Source: Candidatus Cloacimonadota bacterium (lineage in GTDB: Bacteria > Cloacimonadota > Cloacimonadia > Cloacimonadales > Cloacimonadaceae). Taken from it: DNA of 64,000 bases. The notes beneath the pieces are model-generated. The model was given only the letters and a program-made list of their open reading frames with translations. It had not been told where the DNA came from and ran no database searches. The stretch covers positions 130,852-194,851 of the forward strand of contig JASKKR010000001.1 in assembly GCA_030154085.1 (NCBI GenBank), in the 5' to 3' direction. This document shows, one piece after another, positions 26,874-35,507 of the stretch. The first letter of the stretch is position 1, and each line of letters begins with the position of its first letter. Made by a program: the position numbers and the translations under genes.

Positions 26874-27848
26874 ATGCTTGGCAGGATAGAGCTTTGCAAT
26901 CTGCGGCTCTTCCGCATGATCACGAGCAGCCTTTTGGTGTTGCTGCTAAGCTACTCTCTGGCAAATGCTGAGATTGCATTTGAGAAGATTCACGAGAGCC
27001 CGTATCACCAGCTATACAGTAGTCGAGCTGCTAATAAATCTTGTTTGGCGCTGAGTTCAGCACTGGAAGAACGCATTACAGATCTGCAGATTACACTCGG
27101 TGTATATCCGCAGAATAAAGTCAAAATCTATATAGTGCACGGTGAGCAGGATTATAATCAGATCAGTCAGGGCAGAAATAGGATCATCGAATTTAGCGAT
27201 GCGTTTTACAGCGGGAGCGAAGGAGTTATCTACATTAGGTCGCAGGACCAGATCACTGAAAACTATCTGCACATCCTAATTCACGAATACATCCATTGGT
27301 ATCTGGATCAGTTATTTATCTCAACCCCGCTGTGGTTTCACGAAGGTATGGCTACCCATTTTAGTGGGCAGATGGGCTATGAGCGATTTCTTTTCTATCT
27401 CAAAGAAAGTCTAATCAATCCTCATAGTGATCTTTTTCGTATCGGCTTTAGATACCCCACTGATAGGCAAGATTGGCCTCGATTTTATACCAGCTCTGCC
27501 ATGGCCATAAGATTTATGAAAGAAAAGCACAACCAAAACTGGCTAAGATTTTGGGACATCACCGCTCAAAGTCACAGGGAAGGGCATAAGATCCGCTTTA
27601 GTCAAGCTTTTGTAAGCAGCTATCACCAAAGCCTTTGGGACTTTCAAAAGCGATTTGAAGAATATAGCAAAAAGCAAGGATATCTATATCTGGCAGTAGC
27701 AATTAATTCTATGATTTTTGCCCTACTTCCCATTGTGGTGATTGCCATCTACATCATTAAGCGCAAAAAACGGATGCAAGAGCTTCCCGACTTACCCGAG
27801 CCAGCAGCTCTGGTCAATGATCATTCCCAAACCGAAGAGGAAGAATAA
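26874..27848 (+). CDS. membrane-anchored gluzincin peptidase (peptidase MA-like)
   Basis: A 324-residue exported protein with an N-terminal hydrophobic signal (ITSSLLVLLLSYSLANA) and a C-terminal membrane helix (about residues 276-296) followed by basic residues. The zinc site is HEYIH (His137, Glu138, His141) with the downstream WFHEGMATHFSG carrying the third ligand Glu, the layout of peptidase family MA. The catalytic domain should face the periplasm. Targets are unknown. AAGGAG stands 11 bases before the ATG. It follows the S4 gene by 15 bases. Confidence 0.82.
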   Translation: MLGRIELCNLRLFRMITSSLLVLLLSYSLANAEIAFEKIHESPYHQLYSSRAANKSCLALSSALEERITDLQITLGVYPQNKVKIYIVHGEQDYNQISQGRNRIIEFSDAFYSGSEGVIYIRSQDQITENYLHILIHEYIHWYLDQLFISTPLWFHEGMATHFSGQMGYERFLFYLKESLINPHSDLFRIGFRYPTDRQDWPRFYTSSAMAIRFMKEKHNQNWLRFWDITAQSHREGHKIRFSQAFVSSYHQSLWDFQKRFEEYSKKQGYLYLAVAINSMIFALLPIVVIAIYIIKRKKRMQELPDLPEPAALVNDHSQTEEEE

Positions 27849-27893
27849 TATTTCTGGCAATCATAGTACCCATTCCGCGAAGATATTTACGAC

Positions 27894-27921
27894 TTGACAG
27901 ATAATAAGCAAAAGATATTTA
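27894..27921 (+). promoter_or_regulatory. candidate promoter of tldD-tldE
   Basis: TTGACA at 27894-27899, a 16-base spacer and TATTTA at 27916-27921 stand about 50 bases before the tldD start. Confidence 0.45.
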
Positions 27922-27969
27922 TGAAGATAAGCTAAGAATTTTATAAAAAACCTAATCAGGAGATGATAT

Positions 27970-29411
27970 ATGAAATATCTTGATCTCGCCATGAATGCGG
28001 CTGGAAGCCTCGGAGCAGAATATGCTGACATCCGCATCCAAAAGACCACCGATCAGGTGATCTCCTTGCGCAATCTCAGCCTCAAAAGCGCAAAAACCAA
28101 TGTCATTCACGGCTATGGCATCAGGGTCTTCAAAGATGGCGCCTGGGGCTTTGCTCACAACAATGTCTTTTCCGACGAAGCCGTATTGGCAACTGTGGAG
28201 AGAGCCTATGAGATAGCCTGCCTTTCCGCTACGGTAAACAAAGACAAAAAGTTACGTCTGGCTCCCGAACGCAGCTACATCGCTTCTTACAAGACACCCG
28301 TCCAGATTGATCCCTTTGATATTCCACTGTCGGAAAAAGTGGATATGATGATGGAAGTCAACCGTACTATGTTGGCTTATGATGGGATCCGCCAGGCAGT
28401 ATTTTTTTTGATACAGCATAAAGACGAAAAACTATTTGCCAGTACTCTGGGCACACGCCTTGATATTACTCACCAATTTATTGATCCCATGATCACTGCT
28501 ACCGCTGTGGCAGAAGGTGACAGCCAATCCCGCACCTTCGATGAAGGTGGACGTGCCATAGGATGGGAATGGATTGAAAGCCTAAACCTTATCGACAAAG
28601 CTAAGCAAATTGCTGAAGAAGCTCTGATCAAAGTCAAAGCCGATACTCTGGGTCCGGAAGAACGGCGCAGTCTGATCCTCGATCCTAATCATCTCGGGCT
28701 AACCAGCACGAATCAGTCGGTCATGCTACCGAGCTTGATCGCGTATTAGGCTGGGAAGCAGACTATGCGGGAGTATCCTTTGCCACGCCAGAAAAACTTA
28801 AGAACTATCGCTATGCCAGCGAGATTGTCAACTTTGTGGGAGATAATACTCTCGCCGAGGGTCTCGCCACCATGGGTTTTGACGACGATGGAGTACCTGG
28901 GCAAAAGTGGCATATCATCAAGGACGGTATTTTAAACGAATATGGCAGCACACGCGATACAGCCATGGAAATTGGCTTGAACTATTCCCGAGGATGCAAT
29001 CGTGCGACATATTACTATGATCAACCTATCAATCGCATTCCAAATCTCTATCTTCTGCCCGGAACCAAGCCACTGACTCCCAGTGAACTGATTGCCGACA
29101 CCGAAGATGGAGTCTATATCCAAGGACGAGGCAGCTTTTCCATCGACCAACACCGCATAAACTTCCAGTTTGGCGGCGATTTCTTCTGGGAAATCAAAAA
29201 CGGTAAGTTGTTCCGCCCCTTAAAGAAAGTGCTTTACAAATCCTGCAATCCGGAATTTTGGAATAGCTGTGACGCCATCTGTGACGAAAGATTCTTCCGT
29301 CCCTTTGGCGTGATCAATTGTGGTAAAGGTCAACCCAGCCAATCTGCTCGAATGACTCACGGCTCCGCTCCGGCAAGATTCAGAAATATCCGCGTGGGAG
29401 GTTCCCAATGA
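27970..29411 (+). pseudogene. tldD: TldD metallopeptidase gene with a one-base frameshift at the HExxxH motif
   Basis: The first frame (27970-28749) gives 259 residues with TldD features (VIHGYGIRVFKDGAWGFA, DEGGRAIGWEW, LILDPNHLGLT) and then a short foreign tail. From 28707 another frame continues the family: HESVGHATELDRVLGWEADY, LAEGLATMGFDDDGVPG, GRGSFSIDQHRINFQFGG. Joined, they give about 480 residues, the usual TldD length. Exactly one base is missing from the codon at 28705-28706, directly before the metal-binding HExxxH. With TldE, TldD forms a peptidase acting on unfolded peptides such as microcin precursors and CcdA. The cause may be a sequencing error, a true mutation or recoding. 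AGGAGA precedes the ATG. Confidence 0.85.
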
Positions 29412-30682
29412 AGACCGAAAAGATCATAAAATTTATCCGTGAACATTGTTCTGCGGACGACTATGTTTGCAGTATCTCAAATATAGACAGTCATGAGACC
29501 CGTTTTGCCCAAAATGGTATCACGCAGCATATAGCAGGGCCCAAAATTTCAATTGACCTCACGGTCACTTTTGGCAAGAAAAGCGGCACCGCAAGCGTCA
29601 ATCAAGCCGATGACGCAACTCTGATGCAACTAATCTCAACTGCTGAAGACATCGCCAAGCTGGCACCAGAAGATCCTGAATTTATGCCTTCCACCGGTAG
29701 CTGCAAACTGCCGCAAGTGCAAAATTGCAGCCAAGCTACCTTGGATCTCAAGCCTCAAGAAATGGTCAAGATAGTCCAAACGAGCATCGATCAAGCCAGA
29801 GCAATGGATGCCACAGTCTCAGGAATGTGTGAAAAGCACATTTCTGATTTCTGCTTGTTTACCAAACACGGCTTTATTGGTTCGGATAGAAACAGCAGTT
29901 TTGGACACTCCATGACGCTTAAGAAGGGGGAGGTGGAAACCAAGGTGAGCTATGCAGCCAAGGACTTTTCCGGATTTGATCTTAAAAAGGATTTTGCCCG
30001 CTTGGCAGCCCAAGCTGAGTCTTTGGCGGATATGCATAGTTTTGATCCCCAAAAGATAGCGGTGATCCTGCGACCGGCAGCTTTGCAAGAACTGCTTTGG
30101 TATATGTTCTGGATGATGAATCGGCGGCAAAGTGATGAAGGCTTTACTCCCTTTACCGATCAGCTCGGGAAAAGCTTCTTCGGCGAAAAATTTAGCCTCT
30201 ATTCCACTCTGCAAAAGCCTCAGATCATCAGCCCTCCTTTTACCATGGATGGCTTGCCCACCGAGGAATGTGTTTGGGTCGAAAATGGTGTATTAAAGAA
30301 TATGCCCACCGATCGCTATTGGGCATCTAAACAAAATACAAAGGCTTGTACTCCCTACAATATGTACATACCAGGAGGGGATGCCAGCGAAGACGAGATG
30401 ATGAAAATGGTGCCACGCGGCTTGATTATCAATCGCTTTTGGTATATTCGCCCGGTAGATATGAAACGGGGTGAACTTACAGGGATGACTCGTGATGGAG
30501 TCTTATATTTCGAAAATGGAAAGGTCAAGAATGCAGTAAACAATCTGCGCTTCAATGAAATCCCTCATGAGATGACACGGCGCATTTTGGCACTGGGAGC
30601 TGAAGAATTAGCTTCTCCATATGGTTTGGTGCCAACCATTCTGATCGATGGCTTTAATTTCGTAGATAAGACCAACTTCTAG
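29408..30682 (+). CDS. tldE: TldE/PmbA-family protein
   Basis: A 424-residue partner of TldD. The PmbA/TldE layout is seen in THFAQ-type strands near the start (ETRFAQNGITQHIAG), VILRPAALQELLWYMFW, MDGLPTEECVWVENGVLKN, TRDGVLYFENGKVKNAVNNL and a PTILIDGFNF end. TldE lacks the metal-binding HExxxH and forms a heterodimer with TldD. Its ATG overlaps the tldD stop (ATGA), so coupling depends on ribosomes reaching the end of the tldD C-terminal frame, which the frameshift would prevent. The intact state of tldE suggests the pair is still under selection. Confidence 0.88.
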   Translation: MKTEKIIKFIREHCSADDYVCSISNIDSHETRFAQNGITQHIAGPKISIDLTVTFGKKSGTASVNQADDATLMQLISTAEDIAKLAPEDPEFMPSTGSCKLPQVQNCSQATLDLKPQEMVKIVQTSIDQARAMDATVSGMCEKHISDFCLFTKHGFIGSDRNSSFGHSMTLKKGEVETKVSYAAKDFSGFDLKKDFARLAAQAESLADMHSFDPQKIAVILRPAALQELLWYMFWMMNRRQSDEGFTPFTDQLGKSFFGEKFSLYSTLQKPQIISPPFTMDGLPTEECVWVENGVLKNMPTDRYWASKQNTKACTPYNMYIPGGDASEDEMMKMVPRGLIINRFWYIRPVDMKRGELTGMTRDGVLYFENGKVKNAVNNLRFNEIPHEMTRRILALGAEELASPYGLVPTILIDGFNFVDKTNF

Positions 30683-30707
30683 TTGATTTTAAACATAATC
30701 TGTTGGG

Positions 30708-30735
30708 GGCAGAATCCCATACGGATTCTGCCTTT
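30708..30735 (+). terminator. terminator-like hairpin after tldE
   Basis: GGCAGAATCC and GGATTCTGCC form a perfect 10-bp stem with a 5-base loop, followed only by TTTC, so termination is likely but the U-tract is weak. Confidence 0.6.
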
Positions 30736-30863
30736 CAAGGCAATATAATTTGCGAATGGATGAATTATTTTGCAAAAAAGAAAAAAATGTATTGACAGAA
30801 AACGTATCTTTTAAACAGAGTATAAACAGAAGCGATTCAACATTCCCAAGAGCCGATTCCTTG

Positions 30864-30901
30864 TTTTTCGGGAAAGCCCAAGAATGTTCGATCCCGAAAA
30901 A
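30864..30901 (+). promoter_or_regulatory. 5' leader hairpin of the zinc-ribbon gene
   Basis: TTTTTCGGGA (30864-30873) and TCCCGAAAAA (30892-30901) pair perfectly over 10 bp. The stem ends only a few bases before the ribosome site ACAGGAG, so it could affect translation or transcript stability. A TTGACA box at 30792 lies upstream. Confidence 0.5.
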
Positions 30902-30918
30902 AACACAGGAGACCTATC

Positions 30919-31089
30919 ATGGCCGACAAAACCATTATCTGCAAAGACTGCAACAAAGAATTCGTGTTCACCGAAGGCGAACAAGAATTTTACAAGGAAA
31001 AGGGACTTCAAAATGAGCCCCAACGCTGCCCAGAATGCCGCAAAGCAAAAAAGGCTGATTTTAATCGCAGAAGATTTCAAAATCACTAA
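30919..31089 (+). CDS. small zinc-ribbon protein
   Basis: A 56-residue protein not exceeding the usual length cut-off for gene callers. It starts MADKTIICKDCNKEFVF and has a CxxC (residues 8 and 11) and a second CxxC in RCPECRKAKK (Cys 38 and 41), with the GEQEFYKEKGLQNEPQRCP segment typical of the probable zinc-ribbon family. Family members are small, abundant and of unknown function, possibly nucleic-acid binding because of the basic tail (KADFNRRRFQNH). A ribosome site AGGAG lies 8 bases upstream and a strong terminator follows, so it is a single-gene unit with a 5' hairpin. Confidence 0.85.
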   Translation: MADKTIICKDCNKEFVFTEGEQEFYKEKGLQNEPQRCPECRKAKKADFNRRRFQNH

Positions 31090-31112
31090 ACCTTAGATAA
31101 CACAAAAATAAA

Positions 31113-31139
31113 CCGCCTTGGATCCCAAGGCGGTTTTTT
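31113..31139 (+). terminator. rho-independent terminator of the zinc-ribbon gene
   Basis: CCGCCTTGG and CCAAGGCGG form a perfect 9-bp stem with a 3-base loop and are followed by six T residues. Confidence 0.93.
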
Positions 31140-31208
31140 CTTTACAAAATATATATATGATAGATTTTGTTCAAGATGAAGATCCAACTCACTTTCAAAG
31201 GAGATAGT

Positions 31209-33689
31209 ATGCGCAAATTCATCTTCATGATCATATCTTTAGCTATTTGCGTTTCTTTGAACGCAAGCTTGGATGCCCAGTTTACCAGGGAAGGCAATCC
31301 CGATCTATATACTCGAATCCGAAGCCTTGCTGAGGAAAATCTCAACAACCTGCCACAAAGCTCGCAGCGAGAATATAGATACTTGCTAACAGAATATGAC
31401 GATATCATCATGAACTATCTCATCGCCTATGAAGAGGATGGCAAGCTGGCTGAAGCATCATACAAAGACTTGCTCTCAAATTATCAAGAGATCTGCAAGA
31501 TCTTGGAAATCCAGCCTTTGGAGTATAGTCCAGAATTTTATCTCTCCTACGTTGCTCGGCAAAGCGTAGCTGACGAACGCATCACAGCCTATCGACGCGC
31601 GCTGCTTGATGCTGGACTGGAGGAAGTGGTCAAGATCTCAGATCCCTTGGAACGCTATCGGGCTACAGCTTCGTGGTGTGTGGAAAAGCTTAAGTTTGAA
31701 CAGACCAGCGGACGTGATCTCAACCCCGTGGATATTATCCATCATAGTCTGGCTGGACGTTGCGAAGAGATGCAGATCCTCTTTGTAGCAGCAGCCCGGA
31801 CGGTCGGATTGCCTGCGCGTCCTGCCAGCACTCCATATTGGGCGCATATGGACAACAATCATGCTTGGGCAGAGGTCTGGCTGGAGGATGGTTGGCAATA
31901 TACCGGGGATATGGATGCAGCCTACTATCCCAATCAAACCTGGTTTAGCGGTATGGTGGATAAGACCGTGCTGATCCTTGCGCAAGGCAGTATGGCAACT
32001 GCTGAGGATGAAGTCCTCATCACCGGACGCTATGAAACCGTGATAAATTCCACACCGAACTATGCAGGCGAGAGAACCAGGAAGATCGAGATTCTCAGTG
32101 TTGACGAGACCGGCACTCCCCTTGGGGATGTAAAGGTAGCGGTGATGGTTTATAACTGGGGAGCACTGCGCCCTATCATCGTGCTCAAGACGGATGCAGA
32201 GGGCAAGCTTGCCTTTAGTGCTGGAAGTGGAGATTTTTTCTTATCAGCTTATAAGGATGGCAGATCCGCTCTTTTGCCCGTTAAAGCATCTGAATCCCGT
32301 GAGCTGTCTTTGGAACTCGAGCTGCTAGAGAATAATGCCCAGGAAGTAGATATCATGCTCAGCTATCCGGCAAATGAGACAGAGCATCGTCAAGCACCGG
32401 ATAGTTATCAGGAAGACATTCGTCGAAGAAAGCAGATTTGGCAGAATACAATGGACGCTTGGGAAGCCGAAGTCTATACGCATGGAATGCAGGACAGTCT
32501 GGGTGTAGCGCTGAATACACGGGGCAATTTTGCGGAGTACTATAAATTTTATCAAACCCATCAGCCACTAGATCCCGGCTTTTTGGAGTTTTTAGCGTCC
32601 TATGATCCTAAGTTTCTCTGGCAAGCGGATGCTGCTCTTTTTGAGGCGGTCTATCGTTTTTGGCAGAGTCAAAATCCAGAAATGGAGCCCTGCCTATTTT
32701 ATCCCACAGTTTATTATGAGGAACTACCACAACCGATCAAGACTCGTAAAGGTTATAAGCTATACCCTGATAACATGATTTGGGTGGGAAAAAATCCGCG
32801 CGATAGGATGCAGAAAGCTCTGGATCGCATGGAAAAGCTCTACAAAATCGACGAAGAAAAAGCCCTTTCCGGATTGCTGCGTATGGACCTGGCTTTCAAA
32901 CAAAAATATCTGACCAAAATGCAATATCGCCTGCTTGCCATCAGCATTCTCCGGGCAAATGGGATCCCGGCAGACTTTACGCGGTTGCCGGATAATATCG
33001 TGGTTCATCTGGATGGGGAATGGCAATATTATGATCTCAAAGAACGGCGCTTTAATGATGAAGAGTCCCAGAACACCGAGCTTACCACTATGCGCATAAG
33101 AGTGAAAGATGAAAATGGATTTCCTCTGCAAGTCGATCCGGCAAGGCTCACTTTCAATCGCTATATAGAAGGTTTGTATTACACAATCAATGCAGAGGCA
33201 ATCCCGATCAAGGCTGGTGAATTTGAAGTGGAACTGCCTGGACAGGAGATCTATCTCCACTTTGGGTATCGGATCTCGGATAGTTGTACGGCTTTGCAGA
33301 TTCATCGGATTGAGCCAGGGATGCAGGAGCTTGAGCTGGTTGCAAAAGATTATCCGCAAAGCTGGGAAGATGCCGACGAGGAACTTCTGTTACTTTTAGA
33401 TAAAGAACTGCTGGAAACCAAGGATATCATCATTTTGGGAAATTACGATCATGAAAACAGCCTGCGTATATTGGAGCACTTTTTAGCTTTAGACAGCGGG
33501 CTGGACTATGCCTTTATCGGGCATCAACCGCAGGGGACGAGCCGTCTGCCAAACTACATCTTTTCTCCATCCTGGCAAGCGCTGGTGAGCAGGGATCCCG
33601 CATTGGCTATGCCAGGGATCACTCTATATCGGAGTAGTGAGGGATGGAAGGCTTTTTTTGGTCGATGGGAGAGCTTGCCCATAGATTGA
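31209..33689 (+). CDS. secreted transglutaminase-like protein
   Basis: An 826-residue exported protein with signal peptide MRKFIFMIISLAICVSLNAS. A papain-fold transglutaminase core carries Cys185 (AGRCEEMQILF), His218 (NNHAWAEVW) and Asp234 (YTGDMDAAYY), the expected triad in order and spacing. An Ig-like or carboxypeptidase-regulatory-like strand region follows at about residues 285-370 (GTPLGDVKVAVMVYNWG), and a second domain of about 400 residues includes a stretch resembling a degenerate second transglutaminase core (LRMDLAFKQKYLTKMQYRLL, AISILRANGIPADFTRLP). The role may be peptide cleavage or crosslinking in the periplasm; the substrate is unknown. GGAG lies five bases before the ATG. 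Confidence 0.8.
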   Translation: MRKFIFMIISLAICVSLNASLDAQFTREGNPDLYTRIRSLAEENLNNLPQSSQREYRYLLTEYDDIIMNYLIAYEEDGKLAEASYKDLLSNYQEICKILEIQPLEYSPEFYLSYVARQSVADERITAYRRALLDAGLEEVVKISDPLERYRATASWCVEKLKFEQTSGRDLNPVDIIHHSLAGRCEEMQILFVAAARTVGLPARPASTPYWAHMDNNHAWAEVWLEDGWQYTGDMDAAYYPNQTWFSGMVDKTVLILAQGSMATAEDEVLITGRYETVINSTPNYAGERTRKIEILSVDETGTPLGDVKVAVMVYNWGALRPIIVLKTDAEGKLAFSAGSGDFFLSAYKDGRSALLPVKASESRELSLELELLENNAQEVDIMLSYPANETEHRQAPDSYQEDIRRRKQIWQNTMDAWEAEVYTHGMQDSLGVALNTRGNFAEYYKFYQTHQPLDPGFLEFLASYDPKFLWQADAALFEAVYRFWQSQNPEMEPCLFYPTVYYEELPQPIKTRKGYKLYPDNMIWVGKNPRDRMQKALDRMEKLYKIDEEKALSGLLRMDLAFKQKYLTKMQYRLLAISILRANGIPADFTRLPDNIVVHLDGEWQYYDLKERRFNDEESQNTELTTMRIRVKDENGFPLQVDPARLTFNRYIEGLYYTINAEAIPIKAGEFEVELPGQEIYLHFGYRISDSCTALQIHRIEPGMQELELVAKDYPQSWEDADEELLLLLDKELLETKDIIILGNYDHENSLRILEHFLALDSGLDYAFIGHQPQGTSRLPNYIFSPSWQALVSRDPALAMPGITLYRSSEGWKAFFGRWESLPID

Positions 33690-33705
33690 ACTGAGCAATA
33701 TTCCA

Positions 33706-33745
33706 GGAAGCAATCCATGCTTATGGCAATCTGGGTTGCTTTCCT
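33706..33745 (+). terminator. hairpin downstream of the transglutaminase-like gene
   Basis: GGAAGCAATCC and GGGTTGCTTTCC pair with one bulge around a 16-base loop. No U-tract follows, so it may be a stability element rather than a terminator. Confidence 0.4.
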
Positions 33746-33839
33746 ATGATATGAAATACACCATCAGTAAAACACGATGGCATTTGGCAGAAATCAGCTT
33801 ATATTTGCAGTATAAGCAAAAATTATGGGGAGATTGATC

Positions 33840-35120
33840 GTGAAAAGTGAGATTGGTATACATCAGTATATGCCGGATAAAGTGTGGAAATGGAAGATAT
33901 TGGAACAGACGATAGCTCACGTTCTCTATCTACATGATTATCAAGAAATCCGGCTTTCTGTGCTGCAAGACTATAATGTCATCAATAATGGCATCACAGC
34001 TTTGATGCAAAATGATGAAGCCCATATCACTGCAGACAGCATCATCAATCTCTCCCAACCCAATGGTGACCTCAGCCCTATGACCTTGCGTCCCGAAGGC
34101 ACCATTAGCGTCTTGCATCACACAGCTAAGATCATCAAAGATAATGAGATCTATCGGTTTTACTACATGGGTCCGATGTTTAGAAATGAGTTCAAAGAAG
34201 GTCCCTCTGAGTTTCATCAACTGGGTGTGGAGTTATTGGGTAGTGATAGCACAATTTCCGAAAACGAGATCATTTCTTTGAGCATCAAGATCTGTCAGAA
34301 TCTCGGACTCAAAGATGTATGGCTAGAGCTCAATAGCTTCGGTTGTCAGGAATGCCGAGCACCATTTTTCGAAGATATGAAGACTTACCTGAACAGTCAT
34401 AAAAATGAAATCTGTCAAAGCTGCTATAACAAGCTCTATACCAATCCCTTTGCTCTGACTGAATGTGAAAATCCAGAATGCAAGCAAGTCATAGAATATG
34501 GTCCTACCATCGCTGATTACCTTTGCCCAAATTGCCGCAAGAATTTCGAAAAAGTCAAAAAGGTGCAAGCCAATCTGGCGCATCAATACAAAGTCAACCC
34601 TAAGCTGTTTAAGAACTTCGCCTACTATAATGAGACTGTGTTTGACCTGACTATCAAACAAAATGGCAAGGAGATAGTGATCGGTGGCGGCGGAAGATAT
34701 GACTATCTATCCCGTTTGATAACGGGAAAAAACATCCCGGCAGTCGGATTTTATCTCAATATCGATCGCATCTTTGAGATCATGGATCAGCGCGAACTAT
34801 TTATCCCATTGGACAAGTCCTTCAGCGTATATATCTCTTCACAAAGTGAAGATTTAGAGATGATGATGCTGCAGATTGCGCAAGAACTCCACGAAAACGA
34901 CATAAAAACCGTGCTTAGTGCTGGTAAACATTCGATTGAAGAAGATCAAGCCTTGGCTACCAAGGCGGGATGCGAATTACTTCTCATCATTCGGGATGAA
35001 AATGTTCGTGAAGGTAAGATCCTCATGCGGAACATGGTTAGGGAACATCAAGATTATGTTGGGCTAACTGGCATCTTAGATGCCATCCTCTTGGCAAGAA
35101 AATCACTAAATAGACATTAA
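33840..35120 (+). CDS. divergent histidyl-tRNA synthetase-like protein
   Basis: A 426-residue class II synthetase fold. Present are motif 2 (YYMGPMFRNEFKEG...FHQLGVELLG), the HisRS insertion with paired cysteines (FGCQECRAPF, CQSC, CENPEC, CPNC), GGGGRYDYLSRLI, motif 3 (PAVGFYLNIDR) and a C-terminal anticodon-binding-like domain. The HisRS signature RGLDYY is replaced by KNFAYY, losing the arginine (Arg259 in E. coli) used in histidine activation, and the GRxR part of the motif 2 loop is GPSE. It may be a HisZ-like or other paralogue, or a very divergent HisRS. GTG at 33840 is preferred, with GGGGAGA upstream. Confidence 0.7.
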   Translation: MKSEIGIHQYMPDKVWKWKILEQTIAHVLYLHDYQEIRLSVLQDYNVINNGITALMQNDEAHITADSIINLSQPNGDLSPMTLRPEGTISVLHHTAKIIKDNEIYRFYYMGPMFRNEFKEGPSEFHQLGVELLGSDSTISENEIISLSIKICQNLGLKDVWLELNSFGCQECRAPFFEDMKTYLNSHKNEICQSCYNKLYTNPFALTECENPECKQVIEYGPTIADYLCPNCRKNFEKVKKVQANLAHQYKVNPKLFKNFAYYNETVFDLTIKQNGKEIVIGGGGRYDYLSRLITGKNIPAVGFYLNIDRIFEIMDQRELFIPLDKSFSVYISSQSEDLEMMMLQIAQELHENDIKTVLSAGKHSIEEDQALATKAGCELLLIIRDENVREGKILMRNMVREHQDYVGLTGILDAILLARKSLNRH

Positions 35121-35130
35121 GGAGATTATT

Positions 35131-35502
35131 ATGAAATCCATTCAAACTCATGGTGCACCATCTGCCATCGGACCCTATTCTCAGGCAACTCTGAAAAACG
35201 ACACGCTCTTTATAAGCGGTCAATTGGGCATTGATCCTACCTTCGGAGAGATGCAGGAAGGATTTGAAGCTCAAGCCAATATGGTCTTTCATAACATCGA
35301 AGCTATTCTCGATGCTGCTGGAATGGGGATGTCCCATGTGGTCAAAGTTAGTGTATTTCTCAAAGATATGGATGATTTTGACGTGCTCAATGAAATCTAT
35401 GCGCGTCATTTTAGTGCTCCCTATCCCGCTAGAGAAGCTATCCAAGTGGCTCGCTTGCCCAAAAATGCCTTAGTGGAGATCTCCGTCATCGCTATGAGGT
35501 AA
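35131..35502 (+). CDS. ridA: RidA family enamine/imine deaminase
   Basis: A 123-residue trimeric protein that hydrolyses reactive enamines and imines released by PLP enzymes such as threonine dehydratase. Conserved parts are APSAIGPYSQAT at the start, LFISGQLGIDP, NIEAILDAAGMGMSHVVKVSVFLKDM-type helices (quoted in part), and PAREAIQVARLPKNALVEIS with the conserved Arg that binds the substrate carboxylate. It follows the HisRS-like gene by 10 bases with AAGGAG upstream. The amino-acid-catabolic setting of the organism suits a role in clearing such intermediates. Confidence 0.95.
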   Translation: MKSIQTHGAPSAIGPYSQATLKNDTLFISGQLGIDPTFGEMQEGFEAQANMVFHNIEAILDAAGMGMSHVVKVSVFLKDMDDFDVLNEIYARHFSAPYPAREAIQVARLPKNALVEISVIAMR

Positions 35503-35507
35503 GCTAA

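Noticed and set aside
28705-28706. Programmed frameshift in tldD as the default explanation
   Set aside because: No slippery heptamer or downstream structure stands out; it is kept only as a possibility behind sequencing error or mutation.
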